Below are positions 17,915 to 26,187 of a stretch of 64,000 bases of DNA, piece after piece (position 1 is the stretch's first letter; the number at the start of each line of letters is the position of its first letter). The DNA is from Candidatus Methylopumilus planktonicus. Its GTDB lineage: Bacteria > Pseudomonadota > Gammaproteobacteria > Burkholderiales > Methylophilaceae. The DNA is taken from NCBI RefSeq assembly GCF_006364715.1, contig NZ_CP040984.1, forward strand, positions 620,001-684,000, read 5' to 3'. A program made the position numbers and the translations under genes. The notes under the pieces are model-generated. The model searched no databases, was not told the origin of the DNA, and was given only the letters and a program-made list of their open reading frames with translations.

Positions 17915-19294
17915 ATGGCCGACGACATTCTTAATAACCTTAAATTACCACCTCATTCTATAGAGGCTGAGCAGTCCTTATTGGGCGGTTTGCTGATTGA
18001 AAATGAAGCGCTCGATAAAATCGCAGATCTTCTATCGCCAAATGATTTTTATCGTCAAGACCATCGTTTAATTTACCAACATATTATTAAGCTCGTTGAG
18101 CAAAATAGCCCAGCCGATATTGTGACTGTTGCCGAATCCTTAGAAAAAAATGCAGAATTGGTGACGGTAGGGGGTATTAGCTATTTGGGCTCCTTGGCAC
18201 AGAATACTCCAACTTCTGCAAATATACGTCGATATGCGGAGATTGTTCGCGAACGTTCAATTATGAGACATTTAGTTGAAGTAGGGTCTGATATTGCTGA
18301 TAGCGCATTTGCACCTCAAGGACGAGATGCGCAGCAGCTTCTTGATGAAGCAGAGGCAAAGATTTTCCAAATTGCTGAAAAAGAAAAACATGACCAATCA
18401 GGCTTTAAGGATATTAAAGAGCTCTTGCCCCAGGTAGCTCAAAGAATTGATGATTTATTTACCGCCGGTGCTAGCGACGTTACTGGAGTGCCGACAGGAT
18501 TTTCAGACCTGGATGCTATGACTTCAGGACTGCAACCTGGTGACCTTGTGATCGTAGCTGGCCGCCCTTCGATGGGTAAGACCTCATTGGCACTTAATAT
18601 GGCAGAGAACGTAGCCCTAGATACAGGGCTGCCAGTTGCCGTATTTTCAATGGAAATGGCATCTACCCAATTAACGATGCGTCTTTTAGGTTCGGTGGGT
18701 CGTTTAGATCAGCACAAGATGAGAACAGGACGATTAGAGGATGATGATTGGGAAAGATTAACACATGCTTTAGGCAGGCTTAATGAGGCACCTATTCATA
18801 TTGATGAAGGGGCTGCTTTAAATTCTTTTGATATTAGAGCCCGTGCTAGAAGGCTCTCAAGACAGTGCGGAAAATTAGGTTTAATCGTAATCGATTACCT
18901 TCAATTAATGTCAGCGCCTGGTGGTCGACAAAGTGAAAATCGTGCAACGGAAATTTCTGAAATGTCACGATCATTAAAAGCACTAGCAAAGGAACTAGAT
19001 GTGCCAGTCGTTGCATTGTCTCAGCTTAATCGAAGCGTTGAGCAGCGACCTGATAAACGACCTGTTATGTCAGATCTAAGAGAATCAGGTGCAATTGAGC
19101 AAGATGCCGATTTAATACTTTTCATTTACCGCGATGAAGTCTACAACCCCGATACACCAGACAAAGGTGTTGCAGAGATTATTATTGCAAAACAAAGAAA
19201 TGGCCCTATTGGAAGAGTAAAGCTAACATTTTTAGGCGAGTACACACGCTTTGAAAACTTTGCTAATCCAGGTTTTCAATCTTACGACGAATAA
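17915..19294 (+). CDS. dnaB: Replicative DNA helicase DnaB
   Basis: 459 aa. The N-terminal domain begins LPPHSIEAEQSLLGGLL (residues about 11-27), the primase-interacting fold. The RecA-like domain has Walker A GRPSMGKTSLALNMAE near 211-226, a Walker B segment LIVIDYLQLM near 322, and ALSQLNRSVEQRPDKRP followed by SDLRESGAIEQDADLI. The hexameric helicase unwinds the replication fork. No intein is present. It is followed by alr after 5 nt and radA, a common dnaB-alr-radA order. Confidence 0.98.
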   Translation: MADDILNNLKLPPHSIEAEQSLLGGLLIENEALDKIADLLSPNDFYRQDHRLIYQHIIKLVEQNSPADIVTVAESLEKNAELVTVGGISYLGSLAQNTPTSANIRRYAEIVRERSIMRHLVEVGSDIADSAFAPQGRDAQQLLDEAEAKIFQIAEKEKHDQSGFKDIKELLPQVAQRIDDLFTAGASDVTGVPTGFSDLDAMTSGLQPGDLVIVAGRPSMGKTSLALNMAENVALDTGLPVAVFSMEMASTQLTMRLLGSVGRLDQHKMRTGRLEDDDWERLTHALGRLNEAPIHIDEGAALNSFDIRARARRLSRQCGKLGLIVIDYLQLMSAPGGRQSENRATEISEMSRSLKALAKELDVPVVALSQLNRSVEQRPDKRPVMSDLRESGAIEQDADLILFIYRDEVYNPDTPDKGVAEIIIAKQRNGPIGRVKLTFLGEYTRFENFANPGFQSYDE

Positions 19295-19299
19295 ACTAG

Positions 19300-20376
19300 A
19301 TGCGTCCTCTTAAGGTATTTGTTGATCAGGCCTCGCTGCGACATAACCTCGCTGTTGTTAAGCAATTAGCTCCTAAATCAAAAATCATGTCCGTAGTAAA
19401 AGCTAACGGCTATGGCCATGGCCTTATTAATGTTGCGCAAGGATTAAGCGAGAGTGATGGTTTTGCAGTGCTTGCTTTAAATGAGGCTATTGATTTAAGG
19501 GAGCATGGTTTTGAGCAAGATATTTTATTACTCGAAGGCGCATTTGAATCTTACGAAATTTCTATTGCAGCAAAAATGCGTTTTAATCTTGTAGTTCATA
19601 ATCTTCATCAATTACAAATGATTGAAAAATTAAAACTTAATCATCCAATCGATATTCACTTCAAGATTAATACCGGCATGAATCGTTTAGGTTTTAATCC
19701 TAACGAAGCAAAAGAAATTCTTAAAACTTTACAAAACAAATCTCATTTTAAGTCAATCACACTGATGACTCATTTTGCAACGGCAGATGAGCCGAAAGGC
19801 GTAGATTGGCAATTGACTGTCTTTAATGATATCGCACAGCATTTTAATTTTTCTCATTCAGTTGCAAATAGTGCATCTATTGTGAATTTTAAAAAGACAC
19901 ATCTTGATTGGGTTCGACCCGGCATTATGCTTTATGGCGCATCGCCAATTAGGGGGCAAAAAAGTAGCGCATTTAATATCAAACCTGTCATGCAATTAAA
20001 AAGTAAAATTATTGCGATACAAAATTTATCTAAAGATGATTCAGTGGGGTATGGTGAAACTTTTAAAGCTAAAAATGATATGCGAATCGCCGTTGTTGCA
20101 TGTGGCTACGCAGATGGATATCCTCGGCATGCACCAACCGGCACGCCTGTTTATGTAGAAGGAAAAAAAACATTAACCGTAGGAAGGGTGTCGATGGACA
20201 TGCTCTATATTGATGTCACCAACATACCTCAAGCATCTATTTCAAGTGATGTTGAATTATGGGGAGAACATATACCTGTTGATGAAGTTGCAGAAAAAGC
20301 TGGCACAGTTGGTTATGAATTGCTCTGCGCTATATCGGCTTCAAAGAGAGTCCCTATAGAAATTATCCATGGCTAA
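19300..20376 (+). CDS. alr: Alanine racemase
   Basis: 358 aa. PLP lysine lies in SVVKANGYGHG near residue 33-43. The second catalytic residue, a tyrosine, lies in SVGYGETF near 250. The barrel motif MNRLGF and the ACGYADGYPR segment are also present. It makes D-alanine for peptidoglycan. Its last 8 bp overlap the radA start, so the two are translationally linked. Length is normal. Confidence 0.96.
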   Translation: MRPLKVFVDQASLRHNLAVVKQLAPKSKIMSVVKANGYGHGLINVAQGLSESDGFAVLALNEAIDLREHGFEQDILLLEGAFESYEISIAAKMRFNLVVHNLHQLQMIEKLKLNHPIDIHFKINTGMNRLGFNPNEAKEILKTLQNKSHFKSITLMTHFATADEPKGVDWQLTVFNDIAQHFNFSHSVANSASIVNFKKTHLDWVRPGIMLYGASPIRGQKSSAFNIKPVMQLKSKIIAIQNLSKDDSVGYGETFKAKNDMRIAVVACGYADGYPRHAPTGTPVYVEGKKTLTVGRVSMDMLYIDVTNIPQASISSDVELWGEHIPVDEVAEKAGTVGYELLCAISASKRVPIEIIHG

Positions 20377-21739
20377 AAATAAAATTGCGTACGTTTGTAC
20401 TGAATGTGGCGGCCAATCAACCAAATGGCAAGGTCAATGCCCGCATTGTATGACTTGGAATACGATGGTAGAAAGTATTATCGAAGCTTCCGTGCCTAGT
20501 CGATATGCCTCTTTGACACAAACTTCAGAATTAAAAAAACTAAATGAAGTGAAAATGTCAGCTGTTTATAAAAGAACGACTTGTATCAGTGAATTTGATC
20601 GTGTGCTGGGAGGTGGATTTGTTCCAGGCGGTGTGGTTTTAATTGGTGGAGATCCAGGTATAGGTAAATCAACACTTCTCATTCAAGCACTTTCCCACAT
20701 GACGAATGACAAAACTCAAACACCATGTAAAGTGATTTACGTTAGTGGAGAAGAATCACCACAGCAAATTGCTATGCGAGCAAAACGATTAGAGCTCGAG
20801 GTTTCAGATATTTTTATATTGTCTGAAATTAATTTAGAAAAAATTATTCAGTCAATTGAAAAAAATAAACCCGATTTGGTTGTTATTGATTCCATTCAAA
20901 CAATTTATTCTGAAGAATTGCAGTCTGCTCCCGGATCCGTCACACAAGTCAGAGAATGCTCTGCACAATTAACGCGTATCGCAAAACAATTAGAAGTCAG
21001 TATGATTTTAGTGGGCCATGTCACAAAAGAAGGTTCTCTGGCAGGGCCTCGCGTATTAGAACATATTGTTGATACCGTGCTTTATTTTGAAGGCGATCAA
21101 AATTCAAGCTTTAGAATGGTACGTGCATTTAAAAATCGTTTTGGCGCTGTGAATGAACTTGGTGTATTTGCGATGACTGAAAAAGGATTGCGCGAAGTCA
21201 CAAATCCATCTGCATTATTTTTATCGCATCATCATGAAGAGGTTTCTGGATCGTGTATTACTGTAACTCAAGAAGGTACAAGACCTTTGCTTATTGAAAT
21301 ACAGGCACTTGTTGATAATGCGCATGGGGCATCACCTAAACGACTGGGTGTAGGCTTAGAGCAAAATCGACTTTCTATGTTGCTAGCCGTGCTAAATCGA
21401 CATGGTGGCATTGCATGTTTCGATCAGGATGTTTTTGTGAATGCAGTAGGGGGCGTTAAGATCACTGAGCCAGGTGTCGATCTTGCTATTCTATGCGCCA
21501 TCGTTTCGTCATTTAAGGATCAGCCAATCAATCAAAAGACAATCATTTTTGGTGAGGTGGGATTAGCAGGAGAGGTGAGACCTATTCAAAGAGGTCAAGA
21601 GAGGATTAAAGAGGCAGCTAAATTAGGATTTACGCGAGCCATTATTCCAAAAGCAAATATCGCAAAACAGAAAATTGCTGGGATTGAGGTGTTAGGTATT
21701 GAATACCTATCTCAAGCTCTTCAATTACTCAAAGCATAA
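20369..21739 (+). CDS. radA: DNA repair protein RadA (Sms)
   Basis: 456 aa. A four-cysteine zinc finger (CTECGGQSTKWQGQCPHC, residues 10-27) is followed by a RecA-like core with Walker A GGDPGIGKSTL near 94, the RadA-specific KNRFG motif near 253 and a Lon-protease-like C-terminal domain lacking proteolytic function. RadA drives branch migration during recombination. The 3' end overlaps convergent hpnD by 19 bp. Confidence 0.97.
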   Translation: MAKNKIAYVCTECGGQSTKWQGQCPHCMTWNTMVESIIEASVPSRYASLTQTSELKKLNEVKMSAVYKRTTCISEFDRVLGGGFVPGGVVLIGGDPGIGKSTLLIQALSHMTNDKTQTPCKVIYVSGEESPQQIAMRAKRLELEVSDIFILSEINLEKIIQSIEKNKPDLVVIDSIQTIYSEELQSAPGSVTQVRECSAQLTRIAKQLEVSMILVGHVTKEGSLAGPRVLEHIVDTVLYFEGDQNSSFRMVRAFKNRFGAVNELGVFAMTEKGLREVTNPSALFLSHHHEEVSGSCITVTQEGTRPLLIEIQALVDNAHGASPKRLGVGLEQNRLSMLLAVLNRHGGIACFDQDVFVNAVGGVKITEPGVDLAILCAIVSSFKDQPINQKTIIFGEVGLAGEVRPIQRGQERIKEAAKLGFTRAIIPKANIAKQKIAGIEVLGIEYLSQALQLLKA

Positions 21740-22578
21740 AGTTTACTTTTAAAGAAGCATGAAAGTATCACGAGTATTTTTCTGAGAGGTGGAAGCAACA
21801 CTTTGCGATTGAGAGTTTGCTCTGGTTTATCTCTCTTAATTTCAAGAAGTAATGTTTCGTAAATTTTACCCATAAGTAGTCCTGGAATTTGCTGATTAAG
21901 ATCTTCTTTAGGAAGTTTTTGATAGGCATTTTTATAAAACACTTCTGCGCGCGCAATTTGATGCATCAGCAGGTTTGATAAATTAATACTTTCATGAAAT
22001 TTTAGAATTTCATCTTCAGATACATTAAATTCTTTGAGTTCGTCGAGCGGAATATAGATTCTATTTTTTCTTGCATCTTCTCCAATGTCACGAATAATAT
22101 TTGTTAGCTGAAGGGCAATGCCTAAATCGTGAGCGTACTTCAAAGTCCCTTGGTTTTTAAAACCTAATATCTTTACACTCAATATACCAACCACCCCAGC
22201 TACTCTATAGCAGTAAAGTTGAAGCTGTTTAAAGTTTTCGTAGCGATTAAATTTTAGATCCATTTCCATACCGTCTAGCATTTCAATAAAATAGGCTTCA
22301 TTAAGTTCATAGATATGAACAAACTTTAAAAGTGACTTTGAGACAGGGTGTTGAGGCGTTTCATGAAATAAACGATTAATTTCAGTTTTCCACCAATTTA
22401 TTTTTGCAGTAGCTACTTCGATTTCCAAAGTCTCATCCACAATGTCATCAATTTCTCTGCAAAATGCATAAAGTGATATGAGCGCGTCTCGTCTTTCTTT
22501 GCTGATAAAGTAAAAAGCCCAAGTAAAATTTGATTTACTCTTTTTGACTTTTTCGTAGCAATATTCAATAGGGGTCAT
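21721..22578 (-). CDS. hpnD: Presqualene diphosphate synthase HpnD
   Basis: 285 aa from ATG 22578; an upstream in-frame ATG would lie inside hpnC, and MTPIEYCYEKV matches the usual HpnD start. It belongs to the trans-isoprenyl diphosphate synthase head-to-head class. The first Asp-rich motif is YAFCREIDDIVDET near 38-51, and the second is LTNIIRDIGEDARKNRIYIP near 157-176. It condenses two farnesyl diphosphates to presqualene diphosphate. The start overlaps the hpnC stop (ATGA). HpnE, needed to complete squalene, is not in the window. Confidence 0.88.
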   Translation of the reverse strand: MTPIEYCYEKVKKSKSNFTWAFYFISKERRDALISLYAFCREIDDIVDETLEIEVATAKINWWKTEINRLFHETPQHPVSKSLLKFVHIYELNEAYFIEMLDGMEMDLKFNRYENFKQLQLYCYRVAGVVGILSVKILGFKNQGTLKYAHDLGIALQLTNIIRDIGEDARKNRIYIPLDELKEFNVSEDEILKFHESINLSNLLMHQIARAEVFYKNAYQKLPKEDLNQQIPGLLMGKIYETLLLEIKRDKPEQTLNRKVLLPPLRKILVILSCFFKSKLYALSN

Positions 22579-23432
22579 AGTGATCGCAGTGCAACTTTTA
22601 AAAAAATGAATATCCAATCTAATGTATTAATTTTAGGCGGGCTAATGAATAAATTACAGTTATTTCTTTCCATTCTCTTTAATAGTAAAAGTGCCGCATG
22701 TTCTATCATTTGTATTTCTATACCAAGCTTACCTTTTATAGCTTCTCCTAAACCTAATCCTCTTTGGAGGATTTTATAATTCCGCTTAACCCAATATTTT
22801 TTATACTTTACCCACTGACTTGTAAAGTTTCTTTGTTGTATATCTTCGATATTCAAATTAAATTTTTTCATTTCTTCTTTGGGAAAATAAATTCGGCCTT
22901 TTTCATAATCTTCCACAACCCCTTGGGCGAAATTAATAAGCGCTAATGCTGTGCAAATCGCGTTGGATTTAAGAATATTTTCTTTGTTATCTTCTTTTAC
23001 AAGACTTAAAATGAGCTCACCTGCTGGGTTCGCAGCATCGTCACAATATCTGATTAAGCCACTAAATCGAGCATGTTGTTTATAATTAATATCTTGATTA
23101 AATGCATTAATAAATCTATATAAGTTATTGATTTTAAAACTATATTTTATATATAATTTTTGTAATATTTTAAAATACCCGTCGTTAATTTTTTGATTAA
23201 ATTCAATTTTTTTAAGATGATTATTGAGGTATCGAATCTCTTTGGTGCGTTGTTGTTTTGACTTATTTCCTTCATCGGCAATGTCGTCACCAAGTCTAGC
23301 AAAAGCATATAAAGTGATGATTGCTTCTCGTAAATCTTTTCCTAGTACCAAAGTCCCTACGGTAAAATTTTCATAATGGTTTTTTGATTGAGTGATTTTG
23401 TAACGGCTGATTATGGATTGTGTCGGCTTCAT
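22575..23432 (-). CDS. hpnC: Squalene synthase-like protein HpnC
   Basis: 285 aa, first gene of an hpnC-hpnD pair. Motif 1 is intact: YAFARLGDDIADEGN near 42-56. Motif 2 reads NFAQGVVEDYEKGRIYFP near 167-184. As I recall the family, the first position of this motif is usually Asp, so Gly171 with only Asp175 retained looks like a substitution. HpnC converts presqualene diphosphate to hydroxysqualene on the way to squalene for hopanoids or related polyprenes. It is divergent from the phosphorylase gene across 51 nt. Assignment as HpnC rather than phytoene synthase rests mainly on the pairing with hpnD. Confidence 0.82.
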   Translation of the reverse strand: MKPTQSIISRYKITQSKNHYENFTVGTLVLGKDLREAIITLYAFARLGDDIADEGNKSKQQRTKEIRYLNNHLKKIEFNQKINDGYFKILQKLYIKYSFKINNLYRFINAFNQDINYKQHARFSGLIRYCDDAANPAGELILSLVKEDNKENILKSNAICTALALINFAQGVVEDYEKGRIYFPKEEMKKFNLNIEDIQQRNFTSQWVKYKKYWVKRNYKILQRGLGLGEAIKGKLGIEIQMIEHAALLLLKRMERNNCNLFISPPKINTLDWIFIFLKVALRSL

Positions 23433-23483
23433 AAGCTCTAGTATGTTATAGAATAGAATTCTTTAATAGATAAGGTGAGTTTC

Positions 23484-24239
23484 ATGTTCGGTATTATAGG
23501 TGGTACTGGTCTAGCTTCAATCCAAGAGCTAAAAGTTGTAAAGCGGGAGCTTATTAGAACCCCTTACGGAGAGCCATCTCAACCACTTATTTTTGGAACT
23601 TTGTCAGGTAAAAATGTTGTTTTCTTAGCTCGACATGGTTCAGGGCATACAATTCCACCTCATGAAATTAATTATCGCGCCAATATATGGGCATTACAAT
23701 CAGTTGGTGTTGCAAGGATAATTTCAGTAGCAACAGTTGGTGTGATTGACGACAAAGTAAAGCCTGGGACTATTTGTATTCCGAACCAGATCATTGATTA
23801 CACTTATGGACGAAAAAATACTTATTTTGATGGTGCTGAAATGCCTGTGAAACATATTGATTTTACTTATCCTTATGATGAACCTTTGAGAAAAGTTATT
23901 ATTAATATCGCTCAATCTTCTATAAATACATTAATAGCTGGTGGTGTATATGCGGCTGTTCAGGGCCCAAGATTAGAAACAGCTGCTGAAATTAATCGCC
24001 TTGAGAAGGATGGAGTAACTATAGTCGGTATGACTGGAATGCCAGAGGCTGTTCTAGCAAAAGAACTCAATATGGCTTATGCGGCTATATGTCCTATGGT
24101 GAATCACGCCGCGGGCAGGGGACAGAGTAAAGACGCTATTTCATTCTCTAGCATTAATGAGCTTTGTGATAATGATGTTTGCCGTTTAATGATGACGGAT
24201 GTGGTTAAGTTGATTCAAGAAGTCGTTTTAAAAAATTAA
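23484..24239 (+). CDS. mtnP: S-methyl-5'-thioadenosine/thioinosine phosphorylase
   Basis: 251 aa from ATG 23484, which has AAGGTGAG at the right distance; GTG 23475 is less likely. It is a purine nucleoside phosphorylase-fold protein: FGIIGGTGL, FLARHGSGHTIPPHEINYRAN, QGPRLETAAEI and MTGMPEAVLAKEL. The pattern YGRKNTYFDGAEMPVKHIDF and the sequence around PMVNHAAGR resemble the thioinosine-preferring enzyme of Pseudomonas as I remember it. The substrate may therefore be methylthioinosine rather than methylthioadenosine. It releases a purine and methylthioribose-1-phosphate for recycling of polyamine or homoserine-lactone by-products. def follows with no gap. Confidence 0.85.
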   Translation: MFGIIGGTGLASIQELKVVKRELIRTPYGEPSQPLIFGTLSGKNVVFLARHGSGHTIPPHEINYRANIWALQSVGVARIISVATVGVIDDKVKPGTICIPNQIIDYTYGRKNTYFDGAEMPVKHIDFTYPYDEPLRKVIINIAQSSINTLIAGGVYAAVQGPRLETAAEINRLEKDGVTIVGMTGMPEAVLAKELNMAYAAICPMVNHAAGRGQSKDAISFSSINELCDNDVCRLMMTDVVKLIQEVVLKN

Positions 24240-24773
24240 ATGGCTATTAGACAAGTATTAAAAATGGGGGATCCGCTGCTCTTAAACGTTGCAGAGCCGG
24301 TTCATGATTTTAAAAGCCAAGCTTTAAGAGATCTCATTGAGGATATGCAAGATACGATGCATGCTTTAAATGGAGCAGGTCTTGCAGCACCACAAATAGG
24401 TATTAGCTTAAGGGTTGTTATCTTTGGCGTAGAAAAAACACCAAGGTACCCAGATGCGGAAGAGGTACCTTATACGATTTTAATTAATCCAGAACTTACG
24501 TTACTCGATGATCAAACGGAAGAGGGTTGGGAAGGATGTCTTTCCGTTCCCGGCATGAGAGGGTTAGTGCCAAGATTTAAAAAACTCCGCTATCAAGGTT
24601 ATGATTTGAACCACAATCCAATTGATCGCACTGTGAGTGACTTTCATGCGCGAGTTGTGCAGCATGAATGTGATCATCTAGATGGTGTGCTATATCCAAT
24701 GAGAATTGAAGATTTGAGTAATTTTGGATTCTCTGACGTTTTATTCCCCGATTCAAACCTTCAAGATGATTAA
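24240..24773 (+). CDS. def: Peptide deformylase
   Basis: 177 aa; its ATG touches the stop of the upstream phosphorylase. All three metal/active-site motifs are present: GAGLAAPQIG near 41-50, EGCLSVPG (metal Cys) near 99-106, and QHECDHLDGVLY (metal His residues) near 141-152. It removes the formyl group from nascent proteins. This gene is not next to fmt, so it may be one of two copies in the genome. tRNA-Ser begins 25 nt downstream. Confidence 0.95.
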   Translation: MAIRQVLKMGDPLLLNVAEPVHDFKSQALRDLIEDMQDTMHALNGAGLAAPQIGISLRVVIFGVEKTPRYPDAEEVPYTILINPELTLLDDQTEEGWEGCLSVPGMRGLVPRFKKLRYQGYDLNHNPIDRTVSDFHARVVQHECDHLDGVLYPMRIEDLSNFGFSDVLFPDSNLQDD

Positions 24774-24797
24774 AGGTTATGATAGAATTCTCGCTCC

Positions 24798-24887
24798 GGA
24801 AGAGTGGCTGAGCGGTTTAAGGCAGCGGTCTTGAAAACCGTCGAGGGTTCATCCCCTCCGTGAGTTCGAATCTCACCTCTTCCGCCA
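24798..24887 (+). tRNA. tRNA-Ser (anticodon TGA), island integration target
   Basis: 90 nt with a long variable arm, as expected for serine. Acceptor GGAAGAG pairs with CTCTTCC, the anticodon loop holds TGA within GTCTTGAAAAC, the T arm is GAGTTCGAATCTC, and CCA is encoded. The final 14 bases (CACCTCTTCCGCCA) recur at 32232-32245, so the tRNA has been kept intact by the integrated element. Confidence 0.97.
24874..24887 (+). repeat. attL core (14-bp direct repeat, tRNA-Ser 3' end)
   Basis: CACCTCTTCCGCCA, part of the intact tRNA-Ser. Identical to 32232-32245. Flanking bases differ on both sides, so 14 bp is the full exact match. Confidence 0.88.
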
Positions 24888-24975
24888 AATCAATATCAGT
24901 TTTTATAATCTAAATCATTTAAAATCAATAGGTTACACACTAATACACTGAATTTTTAAAGTGTATTTTTTGCAA

Positions 24976-24997
24976 TTTTGTCCACAATTTTGTCCAC
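24976..24997 (+). repeat. Left-end paired TTTTGTCCAC motifs
   Basis: TTTTGTCCAC occurs at 24976-24985 and 24988-24997, starts 12 bp apart. The same pair with the same spacing and orientation is found at 32068-32089 near the other end. Likely integrase arm-type or regulator binding sites. Confidence 0.65.
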
Positions 24998-25227
24998 TTT
25001 AGACTAAAAATTTTGATATTTCTTCTACTTAATCAAGTTGGATACCTATTATTGATATGTATCAAATTTGTCAATGATTCTTCAACCTCTGTAAGTTGAT
25101 AAACAGAAAAAGAGTGATGATTAAGTTAGCGTATTAATTTATAACGATAGAAGAAAAGATATCCTGAATTGACTGTGAGTTCTATCTTGTCTAGGTCGAC
25201 ACTAAAAATTTAAGCAGTTCACGATAA

Positions 25228-25265
25228 ATTAAGAGTCCGCTGCTCTACCAACTGAGCTAATCCCC
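25228..25265 (-). pseudogene. tRNA 5'-half remnant (Lys-like anticodon loop)
   Basis: On the minus strand the sequence starts GGGGGATTAGCTCAGTTGG, continues with TAGAGC and a stem GCGGA, and reaches an anticodon loop CTCTTAA (anticodon CTT if the fold is right). It stops there. No 3' half, T arm or acceptor partner follows. It cannot be a working tRNA and is a fragment left by recombination. Confidence 0.7.
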
Positions 25266-25348
25266 CAGGAACGGATATTTTACAGTAATTGTCTGGGTTG
25301 CAGAAGCTTCAAGGCGGGGGATTTTGCTAGTGGTGGAATAGGGGTGTG
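25239..25348 (-). repeat. 110-bp repeat, copy A (tRNA 5' half plus upstream region)
   Basis: It aligns without gaps to 26005-26114, with about 18 mismatches by hand count. In minus-strand order it holds an upstream region with a TAAAAT box, then the first part of a tRNA. It lies just beyond the 3' end of the CDF gene, so the two copies bracket that gene. Confidence 0.75.
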
Positions 25349-25372
25349 TTTGTAAGTGCTGGTTTTTTTAGT

Positions 25373-25978
25373 TCAAATTTCTCTAATAGCCGTGCTAATG
25401 ACTTTATAGGATGAGCGTAGCAAAAAGATTGATAGTGCTAATCCCACCACGATATCTGCCCAACCACTCTGTGTAAACCACACAATAAGTGATGCAATGA
25501 TGACAGCAATATTATTTGCAATATCATTTCTTGAACATTCCCAAACAGATGACATATTAATATCTTGATCTTTGTGTTTTGTAAGCAAATACAAACAAGT
25601 TAAGTTTCCTACTAATGCTATTACTCCAGCAATACTCATGATTTCAAAAATGGGTGTCGTATGGTCAATGATGTTCTGAATGACTTGTGATAAAACAAAG
25701 AGCGCACCTATTAAAATTAATATCCCTTTAAAAAGTGCTACACGAGCTTTAGCTTGATTACTTTTGTAAATAACAAATAGACTTAATACATAGGTGATTG
25801 CATCTCCTAAATCATCTAAGCTCTCTGACATAAGACCTGTGGATTGAGCAATCAAGCCTGAACTAAAAACAACAATAAATAAAAAGACATTAATCGCTAA
25901 AACGATTTTTAATGTTTTAGACTGATTCACTTTCATAGCTTCAATAGCACAGCTTTTATTTTCGCAGCAATCTGACAT
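25373..25978 (-). CDS. CDF-type cation efflux transporter (membrane domain only)
   Basis: 201 aa with a cysteine-rich N-terminus (SDCCENKSCAIE) followed by about six hydrophobic segments. The cation-site regions read SESLDDLGDAITY near 54-66 and ECSRNDIANNIAV near 146-158. This is the short cation-diffusion-facilitator subfamily in which Asp/Asn replace the usual HxxxD. The C-terminal cytoplasmic domain of about 90 residues found in ZitB or CzcD is absent, which appears normal for this subgroup. It probably exports a divalent metal; which one is unclear. It is transcribed leftward, alone, from a region that includes tRNA-derived repeat B, 26 bp upstream of its start. Confidence 0.8.
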   Translation of the reverse strand: MSDCCENKSCAIEAMKVNQSKTLKIVLAINVFLFIVVFSSGLIAQSTGLMSESLDDLGDAITYVLSLFVIYKSNQAKARVALFKGILILIGALFVLSQVIQNIIDHTTPIFEIMSIAGVIALVGNLTCLYLLTKHKDQDINMSSVWECSRNDIANNIAVIIASLIVWFTQSGWADIVVGLALSIFLLRSSYKVISTAIREI

Positions 25979-26004
25979 TTCTTATCTTATTAAGTTGAGT
26001 TTTA

Positions 26005-26114
26005 GCTGCTCTACCAGCTGAGCTAATCCCCCAGAAGAGAACATTTTACAGTATTTGTCTGCTAGGCAGAAGGTTCAAGGCAGGGGATTTTGGCGGGGGT
26101 GAAATAGGGGTGTG
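26005..26114 (-). repeat. 110-bp repeat, copy B (tRNA 5' half plus upstream region)
   Basis: Copy B of the repeat at 25239-25348. On the minus strand the tRNA part reads GGGGGATTAGCTCAGCTGG, then TAGAGCAGC, and ends at 26005, 26 bp before the CDF start codon. A promoter that once served a tRNA may now drive the transporter gene. It also forms part of the upstream region of the rightward His-rich gene. Confidence 0.75.
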
Positions 26115-26187
26115 CTAGGAAACATCCGGAATCAGGAGATTTTTGGATGATATTGAACTTTCAATAATAAAAGCGTATCATAAATGT

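Noticed and set aside
25228..25265. Second functional tRNA in the island
   Set aside because: Only the 5' half is present; there is no T arm or 3' acceptor strand in the next 100 nt, so it is kept as a remnant.
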